Shown here in pieces: positions 40,500-49,002 of a stretch of DNA of 64,000 bases. The stretch lies in the IMG/VR virus record IMGVR_UViG_3300025030_000067, positions 26,535-90,534 of that record. One strand, given 5' to 3'. The stretch comes from a virus. The position numbers were made by a program, and so were the translations under genes. Numbering within the stretch: position 1 is the stretch's first letter; every line of letters begins with the position of its first letter. The notes below the pieces were generated by a model. It worked only from the letters and a program-made list of their open reading frames with translations. It ran no database searches and had not been told where the DNA came from.

Positions 40500-41086
40500 G
40501 GTGATGGCTCCTTTGATATGTCTGCTGCAAATGTGAGGTCTGACAGGTATATTCCTTTGGTGGCGTTGCTGTATCTGCCTTGCAGGTACAGCCTGACCAT
40601 TTCAAGGCTTATTTCGAGCTCCTCTGAGATGCTTTTATTGCTTTTGCCTGCTTCCTTCATTTCAGCGATCTGCACTTTCTTGATCACCGCCTCTTCTGCG
40701 TAATACTGCCCCTTAAACTCGTCTGACCTGAAAGTGCGGCATTGTTTTATGTCGCCCTGTCTCATGTATCCAATGGTTTTCCTGTCCAGGGCTACGAGAG
40801 CGAATATATCGACGTCTTGAGAGGTGTATCTCTTCTGTTTGTTTTTGCCGTTGGTCTTGATGTGGAAGAAGTAGGCGGGTGTGCTTTCGCAAACTCGGTT
40901 GGCTGATGGATTCTTTTTTGCGGCCAGCGTGGTCTTAACTTGGATCTTGAGCAGTCTGCTATCTACATCTACCACCACGTCGTACGGGAGCCCTTGCTCT
41001 GACGGGTAGGCCACATATCCTTGCAGGATCAGGTCTGCGCATACGAGGTATTCACCTGCTTTGCCGATTTGTAATGCGTTTTCCAT
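40496..41086 (-). CDS. PD-(D/E)XK endonuclease-like protein (196 aa)
   Basis: IGKAGEYLVCADLILQGYVAYPSEQGLPYDVVVDVDSRLLKIQVKTT shows the E...D...Q-x-K catalytic pattern (Glu about 12, Asp about 36, QVK about 49-51) of the group-I-intron-associated PD-(D/E)XK family. Residues 140-175 (VQIAEMKEAGKSNKSISEELEISLEMVRLYL) form a C-terminal helix-turn-helix. Together with the adjacent GIY-YIG gene it suggests a homing hot-spot. ATGA overlap with the methylase gene. Confidence 0.75.
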   Translation of the reverse strand: MENALQIGKAGEYLVCADLILQGYVAYPSEQGLPYDVVVDVDSRLLKIQVKTTLAAKKNPSANRVCESTPAYFFHIKTNGKNKQKRYTSQDVDIFALVALDRKTIGYMRQGDIKQCRTFRSDEFKGQYYAEEAVIKKVQIAEMKEAGKSNKSISEELEISLEMVRLYLQGRYSNATKGIYLSDLTFAADISKEPSP

Positions 41087-41107
41087 CCGCTTCTTCCTTT
41101 GTGGTTT

Positions 41108-41120
41108 AGTATACGCTACA
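41108..41120 (-). promoter_or_regulatory. Dispersed operator-like motif (variant)
   Basis: TGTAGCGTATACT on the minus strand directly upstream of the PD-(D/E)XK gene's ribosome-binding site AAAGGAAG; it overlaps the stop region of the GIY-YIG gene. Confidence 0.6.
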
Positions 41121-41823
41121 CACTGGCCGCAGCGGTATCACATTGTCCTTGCTTTGGCTGGAATCCGTTCTTGTGGCGACCTTGTGAATGAGCCTTTATC
41201 ATGCTTATTCTGATTTTCTCTCGGTGTTCTGGAGAATTAGTTTTCCCTTTATGTGCAATCCGCAATTTGTTTTTTTGTTCTTCGCTCATTGGGTTGTAAA
41301 TCCTGTTTTTTAATCCTTTTGCGCCTTTTTCTCTCATCGTCTCGCTAGTACATCGTTTCTTTGCGGCAATGCTCTGTTTTTCTCTTGTAGCTGCGGTCAC
41401 TGTTTTACCTTTTTGTGCTTTGCTGATTTGCATTTTTTGTTCATCTGAAATTGGTCCCATTGGATTCTTTTGGAACCTTATTTTCTGTGATGTTGCCATC
41501 TGGCTTCGGGTTTGTTCCCCGTGGGTTAATACTCCGCACCGGTTACTGGCTTGCATATTATTAAATGTTACGTCCGCTTTTAAAAGCCACACCCTTTCCC
41601 GTTCTCTCAAGTCATCCAGAGTTTTTACGGTTTCCAGTAAGAGGAACTCGAAGTCAGTGGCTCCATGCTTTGTCCATGACCTTTGCAGCCATGGGGCGTG
41701 ATGTTTTCCGCTGTTCAGATCAGATATGTGTTTGTTCCATCTCCTGCTAATGTTGACGGAGCTACCGATATATTGGATTCCAGTCGATATTTGTTTTATC
41801 GCGTAAATCCCAGCGATCTTCAT
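41116..41823 (-). CDS. GIY-YIG homing endonuclease with NUMOD3 repeats
   Basis: Started at the ATG overlapping the upstream stop (ATGA). GIYAIKQISTGIQYIGSS is the GIY-YIG catalytic motif, with Arg in RRWNKH and Glu in LLLETV. From residue 110 several NUMOD3-type repeats follow (QKIRFQKNPMGP; SDEQKMQISKAQKGK; EKIRISMIKAHSQG), which bind DNA. It lies between a DUF7694-like gene and the PD-(D/E)XK gene. Confidence 0.9.
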   Translation of the reverse strand: MKIAGIYAIKQISTGIQYIGSSVNISRRWNKHISDLNSGKHHAPWLQRSWTKHGATDFEFLLLETVKTLDDLRERERVWLLKADVTFNNMQASNRCGVLTHGEQTRSQMATSQKIRFQKNPMGPISDEQKMQISKAQKGKTVTAATREKQSIAAKKRCTSETMREKGAKGLKNRIYNPMSEEQKNKLRIAHKGKTNSPEHREKIRISMIKAHSQGRHKNGFQPKQGQCDTAAASV

Positions 41824-42218
41824 GCGTTTCTCCATCCTACTAACGGCTCTGGCAGAATCCAGAAGTGCCGCATCGATGCGACGTTCACAATATCCTTATC
41901 CATCGGCAGCACCTCTACCGCGTAAGCGTCACCGAGGCCGATTTCCCTTTTGATTTGCATCAATTCTTCCCAGCTGATGTCTTCTTCCCATGATCCGTAT
42001 TTCGACAGCATTGTGCGGCACACGGAGACGCGGATCACATCCGGGCTTTCTTGGTATACCTGTGCAAGGAACTTGTTGCTGCGCCATACCTCGATGATTC
42101 CTGGAGGTGTGTTTGCCGGCCAACCGTCTTTTGGTTGCACGGTCATTGTGGCGGGGTGTCTGCGGTTCTCGATTCTCATGGCGAGTCGTATCTGCTGGAC
42201 GCGTTTCTGGTTTTTCAT
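41820..42218 (-). CDS. DUF7694-like phage protein (132 aa)
   Basis: MRIENRRHPATMT ... EVWRSNKFLAQVYQESPDVIRVSVCRTML ... ISWEELMQIKREIGLGDAYAVEVLPMDKDIVNVASMRHFWILPE. This 'fLaQ.y.e...rlsv.r....W.eLq.iK...G..AvEvyP...vVn.anmRHlwvl' pattern is a common conserved family next to phage early genes. Function unknown. Confidence 0.7.
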   Translation of the reverse strand: MKNQKRVQQIRLAMRIENRRHPATMTVQPKDGWPANTPPGIIEVWRSNKFLAQVYQESPDVIRVSVCRTMLSKYGSWEEDISWEELMQIKREIGLGDAYAVEVLPMDKDIVNVASMRHFWILPEPLVGWRNA

Positions 42219-43006
42219 TTAGGGAACTCCTTGTATTCTTTGCCGTCGATTATCTCTGTCTTTGATTTCCCTCCCCATGATTTGAAGAAGAAGGCGGTGT
42301 TTGCTTGTTCGCACTGCTCTTTGATATCCATCACCCATTCCGGCTGCATCTGCCTGGCGTTGTGCCCCGTCTCGCCTCCGACTATTACCCAGTCCAGCAT
42401 GTCTGCCAATTTGGTTCGGTGTTGGTCTTCCAGTCCTCTGAATGGGTATCTCTTGAGCCCAGCGGCCAGTGTTATATATTCTTTGCCGAGGTCTAGTGGC
42501 CCCAGCAGTGGCTCTACGCTGATGAAGTGTTTGCCGGCGTATGTCTTGACCAACGGCACTATACGCTCGTCGGCATCCTGCTGGTTGGTGACCGTGACTC
42601 CCAGCCATACGAAGTCCGGCGTTTTGTCGAAAAACTTCCACTTATGCTGATCGAAGAATTCCTTCATTCGCTCTGGTTGCTTCGTCAGTATCTGGTAAAT
42701 GTGTTGTTGGTGGTGTTCAATTATGTCCATCACCCGGGAGACGAACTCGAACGGGATGGCCGGATCGAACAGATCGCCCATACTGTTGACGAATATCCGC
42801 TTTGGATTCTTCCATTGGCTGGGAATGTTCAGGCGCTCTTCGTGGCATGTGGGCTCGAAGCCGTTGCGGTATTGATGCTTTATTTTTGGGTTTGGGTGGC
42901 ACTTCATGCGTGTTGCGAAGGATTTTGCATAACAGTAACTGCAATCTTTGCTGCATCCTGTTATTGGGTTCCATGTGTGGTCTGTCCAGCTGATGCTGGT
43001 TGACAT
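42215..43006 (-). CDS. Gp37/Gp68 (DUF5131) radical-SAM-like protein
   Basis: 263 residues. Starts SISWTDHTWNPITGCSKDCSYCYAKSFATRM: the CxxxCxxC cluster (C19-C23-C26 region) typical of this family and similar to the Fe-S motif of radical SAM enzymes. Continues with IFVNSMGDLFDPAIPFEFV, ILTKQPERM and FISVEPLLGPLDL, then VIVGGETGHNARQM, all conserved in DUF5131. A nucleotide or amino-acid modifying role is suspected for the family but unproven. Good site AGGAGGCG. Confidence 0.88.
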   Translation of the reverse strand: MSTSISWTDHTWNPITGCSKDCSYCYAKSFATRMKCHPNPKIKHQYRNGFEPTCHEERLNIPSQWKNPKRIFVNSMGDLFDPAIPFEFVSRVMDIIEHHQQHIYQILTKQPERMKEFFDQHKWKFFDKTPDFVWLGVTVTNQQDADERIVPLVKTYAGKHFISVEPLLGPLDLGKEYITLAAGLKRYPFRGLEDQHRTKLADMLDWVIVGGETGHNARQMQPEWVMDIKEQCEQANTAFFFKSWGGKSKTEIIDGKEYKEFPK

Positions 43007-43030
43007 ATCGCCTCCTGGTAATTTATTAGC

Positions 43031-43062
43031 GCCGGGAGGGTAGTGCTGGTTACCCTCCCGGC
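43031..43062. terminator. Strong GC-rich hairpin between HU and Gp37/68 genes
   Basis: GCCGGGAGGGTA pairs perfectly (12 bp) with TACCCTCCCGGC across an 8-base loop. No T-run on the minus strand; a further 100 bp up to the HU stop has no gene and several small stems, so this may be a structured 3' untranslated region. Confidence 0.55.
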
Positions 43063-43163
43063 AAGCCCGATGCTGTTGCGATTGTACAGGCAGCGTGGGC
43101 TTCCACCGGCCAGTTAGACTGTCCAGCTGCCCATCACCTCCCCAGCAGAGCGGGTACTCTCGA

Positions 43164-43403
43164 TTACTTTGAAGCCTTGAATGTCAGTCCTGTTTTGGCA
43201 GCGATCTGGATCTCTGCGCCGGTCTGGGGATTGCGCCCCTTACGTGCTGCTCGGGTGGTCTGTTTGAATGTACCGAAACCTACCAGTGTCACCTTGTCGG
43301 CTGCCTGGATAGTTTTGGTAAATGCAGCTATCGTTGCTGCTGTGTCTTTCTTTGACTGTCCCGTCTCTTCTGCAATTGCATCAATCAGTTCTGCTTTTGT
43401 CAT
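43164..43403 (-). CDS. HU-family DNA-binding protein
   Basis: 79 residues from the ATG after AAGGAGAAG (the frame is open upstream but without a start site). MTKAELIDAIAEETGQSKKD... and VTLVGFGTFKQTTRAARKGRNPQTGAEIQI are the complete HU fold, with the GFGTF core and the RNPQTG DNA-bending arm. A phage HU could compact DNA or aid packaging, integration or recombination. Confidence 0.95.
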   Translation of the reverse strand: MTKAELIDAIAEETGQSKKDTAATIAAFTKTIQAADKVTLVGFGTFKQTTRAARKGRNPQTGAEIQIAAKTGLTFKASK

Positions 43404-43440
43404 GGCCTTCTCCTTTTGCTGTGTTTTTTGATCCTGCTTT

Positions 43441-43671
43441 TTACGAGTGGCTGTTGATATAATCGATTGCTTCCTGCACGGTTGTGATCTTTTCAGCGTC
43501 TTCATCGGATATGACGATGTCGAACTTTTCTTCCAGTCCCATTATGAGCTCTACCTGGTCGAGTGAATCTGCGCCGAGGTCATCCATGAGGTTTGCTTCC
43601 GGAGTGAGCAGGGCTGCTTCTACGCCCAGCTGTTCTGAGATTACTTCTTTCACCTGCTCCGCTTTTGGCAT
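43441..43671 (-). CDS. Acyl carrier protein
   Basis: 76 residues from the ATG after AGGAGAAAA; an upstream extension ([10 protein letters not shown]) has no site. [57 protein letters not shown] is a complete ACP: the Ser of DSLD receives 4'-phosphopantetheine, and the acidic helix II that binds FAS enzymes is present. It lies between DUF2303 and HU genes. ACP genes are unusual in phages; it may redirect lipid synthesis, acylate a product or bind a host ACP partner. Confidence 0.93.
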   Translation of the reverse strand: MPKAEQVKEVISEQLGVEAALLTPEANLMDDLGADSLDQVELIMGLEEKFDIVISDEDAEKITTVQEAIDYINSHS

Positions 43672-43792
43672 TCGTTTTCTCCTGATGGGTTTATTTACGT
43701 CCGGGTCCGGCCTTTTCCTATCAGCCATTCGTACTGCGGTCCTACCCGGCTCTCTCTGGCGGGGCTGCCTGGCTGGCCCCTCTGGGTTTTTG

Positions 43793-44512
43793 TTACTGCA
43801 GGATGGTCGTGCCTTTCGGTAATTCTTCTTCCATCCAATCCTTGATGTTGAAGATGGCGGTGTTCTGCCAGTTTCCTCCGTCGGCTTCGAAGAGTGCTGC
43901 GGTTGTCCCTGCTCTGTCGCTGGACTTATTTACCCTGAACACGAAGGCTGCGGGTGGCTGCTCTACCTGAGTGAATGTCCGGTATGGCGCCAGGAGGATA
44001 GGGTTGGGAAGGATGGCGTTTTCTATCCTGGGGCCAGCCTTCACCGTTACCTGTTGCGATATACCGTCATCTACTGCCTTAACCGATGATTCGTCGGTGA
44101 TATTCCCGACCATTTTCAGCAGCGCTGCCGTGGTCTCGTCCTGCACGAAGTATGTCTGGAGCGCGATCATGAATTCATCCAGCGGCATGAATTGGCCGTA
44201 CCTGAATGTTTTGTGATCTATCTCTGCCGTGAGGTACGAGTGGCGCTGTATCCATGGGCCTTCGACCGTGGATACGACTTCGACCCGTTTGTGGCTGGCG
44301 ATGTGTACCACCGCGTTTGTTAGATCGATATTGTCCGGGTTCTGTCGGAAGTAGTCCGCGATACCTGTCAGTGTCGCGATTTTGATCTCTTCCTGGACTG
44401 GTGGCTTGATGGGCGACATTGATGAAAGAGTGTATTTACGACCGTCCACTTCTCTCGTTTCTGCGTTGCCTATCACTAGTTGCTGGATCTTCTCGATTGC
44501 TGCTTTAATCAT
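43793..44512 (-). CDS. DUF2303 (YfdQ-like) phage protein
   Basis: 239 residues. [51 protein letters not shown], then [25 protein letters not shown] and [25 protein letters not shown] are the conserved parts of DUF2303, often near phage early and recombination genes. Function is unknown. Confidence 0.88.
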   Translation of the reverse strand: MIKAAIEKIQQLVIGNAETREVDGRKYTLSSMSPIKPPVQEEIKIATLTGIADYFRQNPDNIDLTNAVVHIASHKRVEVVSTVEGPWIQRHSYLTAEIDHKTFRYGQFMPLDEFMIALQTYFVQDETTAALLKMVGNITDESSVKAVDDGISQQVTVKAGPRIENAILPNPILLAPYRTFTQVEQPPAAFVFRVNKSSDRAGTTAALFEADGGNWQNTAIFNIKDWMEEELPKGTTILQ

Positions 44513-44515
44513 GGC

Positions 44516-44872
44516 TTAGTTGCCTCCTGCTGTTTTGAGGTGAACTACCTTACTTGGGGCTGTGTCCATCGGCAGCGACTGCTGTGCTGGGTTGTACTCG
44601 GTGGCGACCGGGCCGTCTTTGGTCATTGCGAGGAAGACCTGTGTTTCTTGCGGCAGGTCTTTGGCGAGTTTGGTGGTCATGATCGTTGTAATCGTGCCGA
44701 AGTCGCGGTTTGCGTTGGGCTTGATTTTGATCTTGATGGTGAGCTCTCTGGTCTCACCGGTTTTATTCGGATCCTGAATGTCCGCGTACAACTCTTTCAG
44801 TTTGAAGTCGGCCATCCCGACTACTTCACCGTTTTTAAGGTTTGCCAAGCTTACGTCTTCTTGTTCGTGCAT
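44516..44872 (-). CDS. Conserved phage protein upstream of the DUF2303 gene (118 aa)
   Basis: Strand-rich (KNGEVVGMADFKLKELYADIQDPN; RELTIKIKIKPNANRDFGTITTIMTTKLA). In phages with DUF2303 the gene beside it often has this layout, but no name is given. Good site GGAGGTAAC. Confidence 0.6.
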   Translation of the reverse strand: MHEQEDVSLANLKNGEVVGMADFKLKELYADIQDPNKTGETRELTIKIKIKPNANRDFGTITTIMTTKLAKDLPQETQVFLAMTKDGPVATEYNPAQQSLPMDTAPSKVVHLKTAGGN

Positions 44873-44908
44873 GTTGTTACCTCCGTTTTTATTTGTCTGC
44901 TGACCGGC

Positions 44909-45091
44909 TCAAGCCTTGTCCTCAGAATGATACTGGGCAGTCCACAGATCGGTGCAATTGTCGCTGCAGCAATATGCTTTGATTTTACCTTTGTGATTGA
45001 TGGCGACCGTTGCTGTGTATCCGTGGTGCATTTTCTTTCCGCATTGGCTGCATGGTTTGCTGCTGGTGAGTGCGACGTCTTTGCGTGTCAT
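44909..45091 (-). CDS. Small zinc-binding protein (60 aa)
   Basis: Start at the ATG overlapping the upstream stop (ATGA). CSQCGKKMHHGYTATVAINHKGKIKAYCCSDNCTDL holds a CxxC...C..C treble-clef-like site. Confidence 0.6.
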   Translation of the reverse strand: MTRKDVALTSSKPCSQCGKKMHHGYTATVAINHKGKIKAYCCSDNCTDLWTAQYHSEDKA

Positions 45092-45663
45092 GGTTTCCGT
45101 TTTCCTTGTTTCATCTCGTAGTCTGGGTTGTCGTACAACCGTCCAGTGATTACGACCAGCGGGACGTGTTCTATCCCTTTGCCGGCGTGTAGGCGCCATG
45201 TTTTAATTCGGCGCTTGTGGGTGAGGCAGATCGTGAATGCTTCGTTTTGCGCATGGAGTTCGTCGGTCCTGTACCCTTCGAATGCCGTGTGTGTGCATCC
45301 CTCTACCTGACACTGGTTCTCTTTGTTGCTTTCTCTTTTTGCCTGGCTGGCCATCACGTAGTGTTCTTCGATATACGCTCCACAGAGGGTACAGCTCTTC
45401 GAGTGGGTGATATAAATGTGATTCCTGTTTTGGTCCTTCCTTAACCGGTAGGTGTACATCATGCCGCCACAGTTGGGGCAGGTCATGCATCCGGAGCAGG
45501 TTTTCTTAGTGCTATTGTGTTTGGCGCATGCGAACGTCCTGTCTCCGTTTTTCTTGTAGTGTCGGCAGTTCGGGTAATGGCCTCGGTCTTGGAGCATCCT
45601 TGCCATTCGTGCCTGTTCGTGTTCGTTGGGCCACCATCTGCGACCAGGAGTATCATCAAACAC
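45088..45663 (-). CDS. Multi-zinc-finger protein (191 aa)
   Basis: Has at least four Cys clusters: HYPNCRHYKK...FACAKHNS, KKTCSGCMTCPNCGG, SCTLCGAYIEEH and CQVEGCTHTAF...C..H. Such multi-ribbon proteins bind nucleic acid; no family is named. A degenerate operator motif (45370-45382) lies within the codons for GAYIE. Confidence 0.6.
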   Translation of the reverse strand: MFDDTPGRRWWPNEHEQARMARMLQDRGHYPNCRHYKKNGDRTFACAKHNSTKKTCSGCMTCPNCGGMMYTYRLRKDQNRNHIYITHSKSCTLCGAYIEEHYVMASQAKRESNKENQCQVEGCTHTAFEGYRTDELHAQNEAFTICLTHKRRIKTWRLHAGKGIEHVPLVVITGRLYDNPDYEMKQGKRKP

Positions 45664-46237
45664 TTTTAGCTCCGTTCAGCCAGTCATTGAATTCTCTGAG
45701 TATTGTGTCAAAATCCTCCTGGTTAATTTCAGTGCAGCTTTCTACTCCCATGAGTTTTTTGAACGCATCTTTGCATTCCTGATCACATTTGATATACGCT
45801 CCAGTCTTCTCGGAAAGAAACGCGCTGAACCTCTGATTCTTGAAAAACGCTACGTGCAGTCCCTTGAGTGCCTTTGCATCTATTGTTCCTCGTTTGACCT
45901 CGACAGGCGCTTGTTGGCCTTCTGGCCGGATTGTCACAGTAACGAGTTGTCCTGTCATGGCCGTGAGCACAGGACCGTGTGATGCCTGGTGTTCGAATAC
46001 CGTTTCAACTACTAGAGAGAATCTCTTGCCTTTGCTCGGCACATCCACGATGAACGCCGGGTCTATGGTCAGGGTTGCGTCTTTTGTAACGAAGTCGACA
46101 ATCACCTTGCGATCTATCAGTGACGTGATGGCGGCTGCAAGCACCGAGTTGTCGGGGAGTTCTATGGTGCATCGCCATGCTTTGGCGGCTCTCATCCATT
46201 TACGCTCGATAAATGTGCAGGGGATATTGTTGGTCAT
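45656..46237 (-). CDS. Uncharacterised early protein (193 aa)
   Basis: Start at MTNNIP, overlapping the upstream stop (ATGA). Strand-rich with an alternating basic and hydrophobic pattern (KAWRCTIELPDNSVLAAAITSLIDRKVIVDFV) and a helical C-terminus. A degenerate operator copy (45791-45803) lies in the coding sequence. No family recognised. Confidence 0.6.
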   Translation of the reverse strand: MTNNIPCTFIERKWMRAAKAWRCTIELPDNSVLAAAITSLIDRKVIVDFVTKDATLTIDPAFIVDVPSKGKRFSLVVETVFEHQASHGPVLTAMTGQLVTVTIRPEGQQAPVEVKRGTIDAKALKGLHVAFFKNQRFSAFLSEKTGAYIKCDQECKDAFKKLMGVESCTEINQEDFDTILREFNDWLNGAKSV

Positions 46238-46494
46238 GGGGCTGGATGACAAAGTGTGTTGCGGTCACAGTGTGTGCAGATGGTACTGCGCAGGGTGGTG
46301 TTCTGGGCTGCAGTTATCGCGGCCAGATACAAGTCGTCCAGCAGGGTTATTTGCTCGTGCATGGCGGGGCAATTCTTTTTGAGTGTTTCCTGTATTTCGA
46401 GGATTTGTTTTTCGATCGGTTCTTTGCCACTGTCTGCGCATTGCGCTAAGTGGTCGGTGTCTTCAAATGGGCATAGGGTTACTTTTGAAATCAC
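46234..46494 (-). CDS. Small early protein with Cys pairs (86 aa)
   Basis: Helical centre (EKQILEIQETLKKNCPAMHEQITLLDDLYLAAITA) and a C-terminal CTHCDRNTLCH. No family recognised; second gene of the early minus-strand operon. Confidence 0.58.
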   Translation of the reverse strand: MISKVTLCPFEDTDHLAQCADSGKEPIEKQILEIQETLKKNCPAMHEQITLLDDLYLAAITAAQNTTLRSTICTHCDRNTLCHPAP

Positions 46495-46512
46495 TTTTGT
46501 TCCTCCGGGGTT

Positions 46513-46755
46513 TTATGCAGCTAGTTTTGTTTTTTTAGCTTTTCTGCGTCCATATTGTCCGCCGACCTGCATTTGCGTCAGAGCCTTTTTGACTTCCGCC
46601 TCAATAAACTTGTGAGGCTTGCCCGGAATATACGGTAAACGCCCACTGGTACAGAGGTTAGAGACGTACGTTCTGCCCCATCCGGTGAACCTCATAACGT
46701 CGTCGGTGTCCCAGAGCCTTTCAATTGATGCCTTGTTATTTTCACAATCGTTCAT
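46513..46755 (-). CDS. Helix-turn-helix protein: excisionase- or Cro-like (80 aa)
   Basis: IERLWDTDDVMRFTGWGRTYVSNLCTSGRLPYIPGKPHKFIEAEVKKAL is a winged helix-turn-helix of the excisionase/MerR-like HTH_17 type (recognition helix RTYVSNLC, then PYI...HKF). It is the first minus-strand gene, divergent from the repressor, the position of Cro or an early regulator; an excisionase role also fits. Confidence 0.75.
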   Translation of the reverse strand: MNDCENNKASIERLWDTDDVMRFTGWGRTYVSNLCTSGRLPYIPGKPHKFIEAEVKKALTQMQVGGQYGRRKAKKTKLAA

Positions 46756-46772
46756 AATATTACACTTTCACC

Positions 46773-46800
46773 TTTATTTTTTTATTAGCCGTGATATAAT
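46773..46800 (+). promoter_or_regulatory. Possible repressor-gene promoter
   Basis: A perfect TATAAT (46795-46800) lies about 108 bp upstream of the repressor start; TTTATT 16 bp before it is a weak -35. The same GATATAATTGCG decamer context occurs in the strong promoter at 20179. Confidence 0.5.
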
Positions 46801-46907
46801 TGCGTAAAGTTGAAACTTATTCGTGTTTTATAGCATTAAAAATAATGTGTCAACAGTTATTTATATGTCTCTCTCTTTTCTTTATTTACGGTTGGAGGGG
46901 AGGTGGT

Positions 46908-47552
46908 ATGGGGATTGGAGAGAGATTTAAAAAAGTCAGGGTGTGTTTGGGGTTATCTCAACCTGAAATGTCAGAGCGAATCAGTCTGTCACGTAATGCC
47001 TGGCAGACGTATGAACTTGAGCGTTCTACTCCTGGGACGGCTGTATATCAATCGTTGCTGAATTTGGGTTTCTCTGTTGATTGGATTCTAAACGGTGTTG
47101 GGACGATGAAAATAAATGAGGCTGAACATGCTTTACAAGGTTATTCATTTTTGCCGTTATACGCGACGGTCGGCAGCATGGGACCAGGCAGCGTCGGTGA
47201 TGATCGAGTTATTGATTGGCTTGCATTCAAGGATGAATGGTTACGCCTTGAATTGCGGACGTCTGCCGTGAACTTGGCTCTTATTGTCGCCGAGGGCGAT
47301 TCCATGTTACCGACCATTAACCCGGGAGATATGTTGGTTGTTGATCACTCCCGCAGCGCTTTATCTGGTGATGGTGTCTATGTGCTCAGTCTGTTTGGAA
47401 ATTGCCTTGTGAAGCGTGTTCAGGTTCTTGTCGATGGCTCAGTAACCATTGTTTCCGACAATCCGGCATATGCTCCGCAGATCGTTAAGAGTGCCGAACT
47501 TGATGGGTTGCATATCGCTGGCCGTGTTGTCTGGCACGGAAAGAGGGTATAA
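46908..47552 (+). CDS. cI: CI-type phage repressor with S24 peptidase domain
   Basis: 214 residues from the ATG after GGAGGGGAGG; the frame extends 36 codons upstream but is unlikely. Residues 1-65 are an XRE helix-turn-helix (KKVRVCLGLSQPEMSERISLSRNAWQTYE). The C-terminal part is a LexA/CI S24 fold: EGDSMLPTINPGD (nucleophile Ser about 128), LVKRVQ (general-base Lys about 166) and a likely cleavage region near TVGSMGPGS. It would maintain lysogeny and be cut on RecA activation. It overlaps the integrase gene by one base. Confidence 0.92.
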   Translation: MGIGERFKKVRVCLGLSQPEMSERISLSRNAWQTYELERSTPGTAVYQSLLNLGFSVDWILNGVGTMKINEAEHALQGYSFLPLYATVGSMGPGSVGDDRVIDWLAFKDEWLRLELRTSAVNLALIVAEGDSMLPTINPGDMLVVDHSRSALSGDGVYVLSLFGNCLVKRVQVLVDGSVTIVSDNPAYAPQIVKSAELDGLHIAGRVVWHGKRV

Positions 47553-48727
47553 TGGCGAAGGTGTACGTTCATAAAAAAAGAGGGTTTCAGGTCAGGTTCA
47601 CTCTCTATTTTCCGGATGGCTCATCCATTGAGAGATATCGATATTTTCCGACAAAGCCGGAGGCTGAATCGGTCAGGCGCAATTGCGAGTTTCTGGAAAG
47701 TGGCAGCCGTTCCGGGAATTTATCCCACCGTGAAGTGATACTGGCTCGGCACGATGGCTTGATAAATGAGGAAGAGGCTCGTTTGTTAACTGGGGGAAAG
47801 CTCGCTGTTGATTATGATCTCGATCGTATTATGGAGGCGCACCGCGTAACTATTGCGATATCTCACACTCCGGTGGCATTCGACAAGGCACACGCAAAAG
47901 CAAAGCTGATTTCTGACTGGCTCGCTTTACATCCTATTCCATCTCTGACGGATTCTGATGTGAAGGGGTATGTTTTAGATAGGCGGGAGGGTCGCCTAAA
48001 GTTCGTTAATGCCAAGACAAATTTCGTCCGAGTTGGTGTTCGGGATAAAACCATTTCCAACGAGATCCAGATTATGTGCGGCATCATCGACGAGGCCGTA
48101 AAGCTGAAAATGGTGGAGATCAATGTGGCCAGACTGGTGTCTGTCCCAGTGAAATCATCCAAGGTCAGACGATCTCTCACGCTGCTCGAAATATCCGCTT
48201 TGCTCAAGGCTGCTGACGCCAATCACCATCTCATGCATGGCCAGGTTCGCGAGTTCATATTGTTTGCTCTTTTTACTGGGTGGCGCCGGTCAGAACTTCG
48301 AACTATTACGTGGGATGATATAAATTTTGAATCGAAGAAGTTAATCGTACAGTCAAAGTTGATTGAGGGAGAAGAGGAATTTAACGCCAAGGCTGGAGTT
48401 GCTCGGTCGATGACCATCCCGGACAAGCTGATGCCGATCATCGAGGGCATGGAGCGCAAGGGGAGGTTTCTTTTTGGCGGCGATGCCCCTCGGGACATTG
48501 ATTCAATTTCGCAGGTCGTGAAACTGGTTATGCGGCGTGCTGGTATAGAGGGTGTTTCTTTGCATACCTGCCGGCACACGTTTGGTTCTTGGATCCTGCG
48601 GAAGACGGGCGGAGATCTCAAGGCTACGCAGGAATTGCTCGGCCATCTGGATATAAATACGACTGCTCTCTACATGCACAACATTCTCGACGGCAACGAT
48701 CCTTCGCAATCGCTTTCCTATGAGTAA
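47552..48727 (+). CDS. int: Tyrosine-family integrase
   Basis: 391 residues. It has an N-terminal arm-binding domain, a core-binding helical domain (about 95-190), and a catalytic domain with Arg in FTGWRRSELRTITWDDI, HTCRHTFGSWI (H-x-x-R), the GHLDINTTALYMH block and nucleophile Tyr in ALYMH (about 374). Its start overlaps the repressor stop (TAATG), so repressor and integrase are coexpressed. The tRNA-His-like attP lies just downstream. Confidence 0.95.
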   Translation: MAKVYVHKKRGFQVRFTLYFPDGSSIERYRYFPTKPEAESVRRNCEFLESGSRSGNLSHREVILARHDGLINEEEARLLTGGKLAVDYDLDRIMEAHRVTIAISHTPVAFDKAHAKAKLISDWLALHPIPSLTDSDVKGYVLDRREGRLKFVNAKTNFVRVGVRDKTISNEIQIMCGIIDEAVKLKMVEINVARLVSVPVKSSKVRRSLTLLEISALLKAADANHHLMHGQVREFILFALFTGWRRSELRTITWDDINFESKKLIVQSKLIEGEEEFNAKAGVARSMTIPDKLMPIIEGMERKGRFLFGGDAPRDIDSISQVVKLVMRRAGIEGVSLHTCRHTFGSWILRKTGGDLKATQELLGHLDINTTALYMHNILDGNDPSQSLSYE

Positions 48728-48731
48728 TTTT

Positions 48732-48744
48732 CGTATGCGCTACA
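48732..48744 (-). promoter_or_regulatory. Dispersed operator-like motif (variant)
   Basis: TGTAGCGCATACG on the minus strand, just after the integrase stop; orientation is against the integrase gene. Confidence 0.55.
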
Positions 48745-48826
48745 GTATTTTTGTCTTTTCTTTGTCTATTTTTACTGTTGCACTGACAAACGCAGTATTT
48801 GTGGGCACTGGCGGGGTTTCGCTCTC

Positions 48827-48852
48827 GGGTTCAAATCCCTCTGGCCACCCCA
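48827..48852 (+). other. tRNA-His 3'-end-like repeat, copy 1 (attP candidate)
   Basis: GGGTTCAAATCCCTCTGGCC then ACCCCA. The CCA end with a C before it (discriminator C, specific to tRNA-His) and a T-arm identify the 3' end of a tRNA; there is no full tRNA upstream. Phage integrases commonly use such tRNA ends. Confidence 0.65.
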
Positions 48853-49002
48853 AAAACTCCGTTACCCTTTTTGGGTTTCTTGCTGAATAAGTTTTTTCTG
48901 GTTTTGTTGGTTTTTGCTTTTTTTCTTTGTCATTCCGTTGTCTACTTTTTTTGTCAAACCCGCAGAACTAGAGCCTTTGCGGTCTGGCTGGTTTCAAAAT
49001 GA

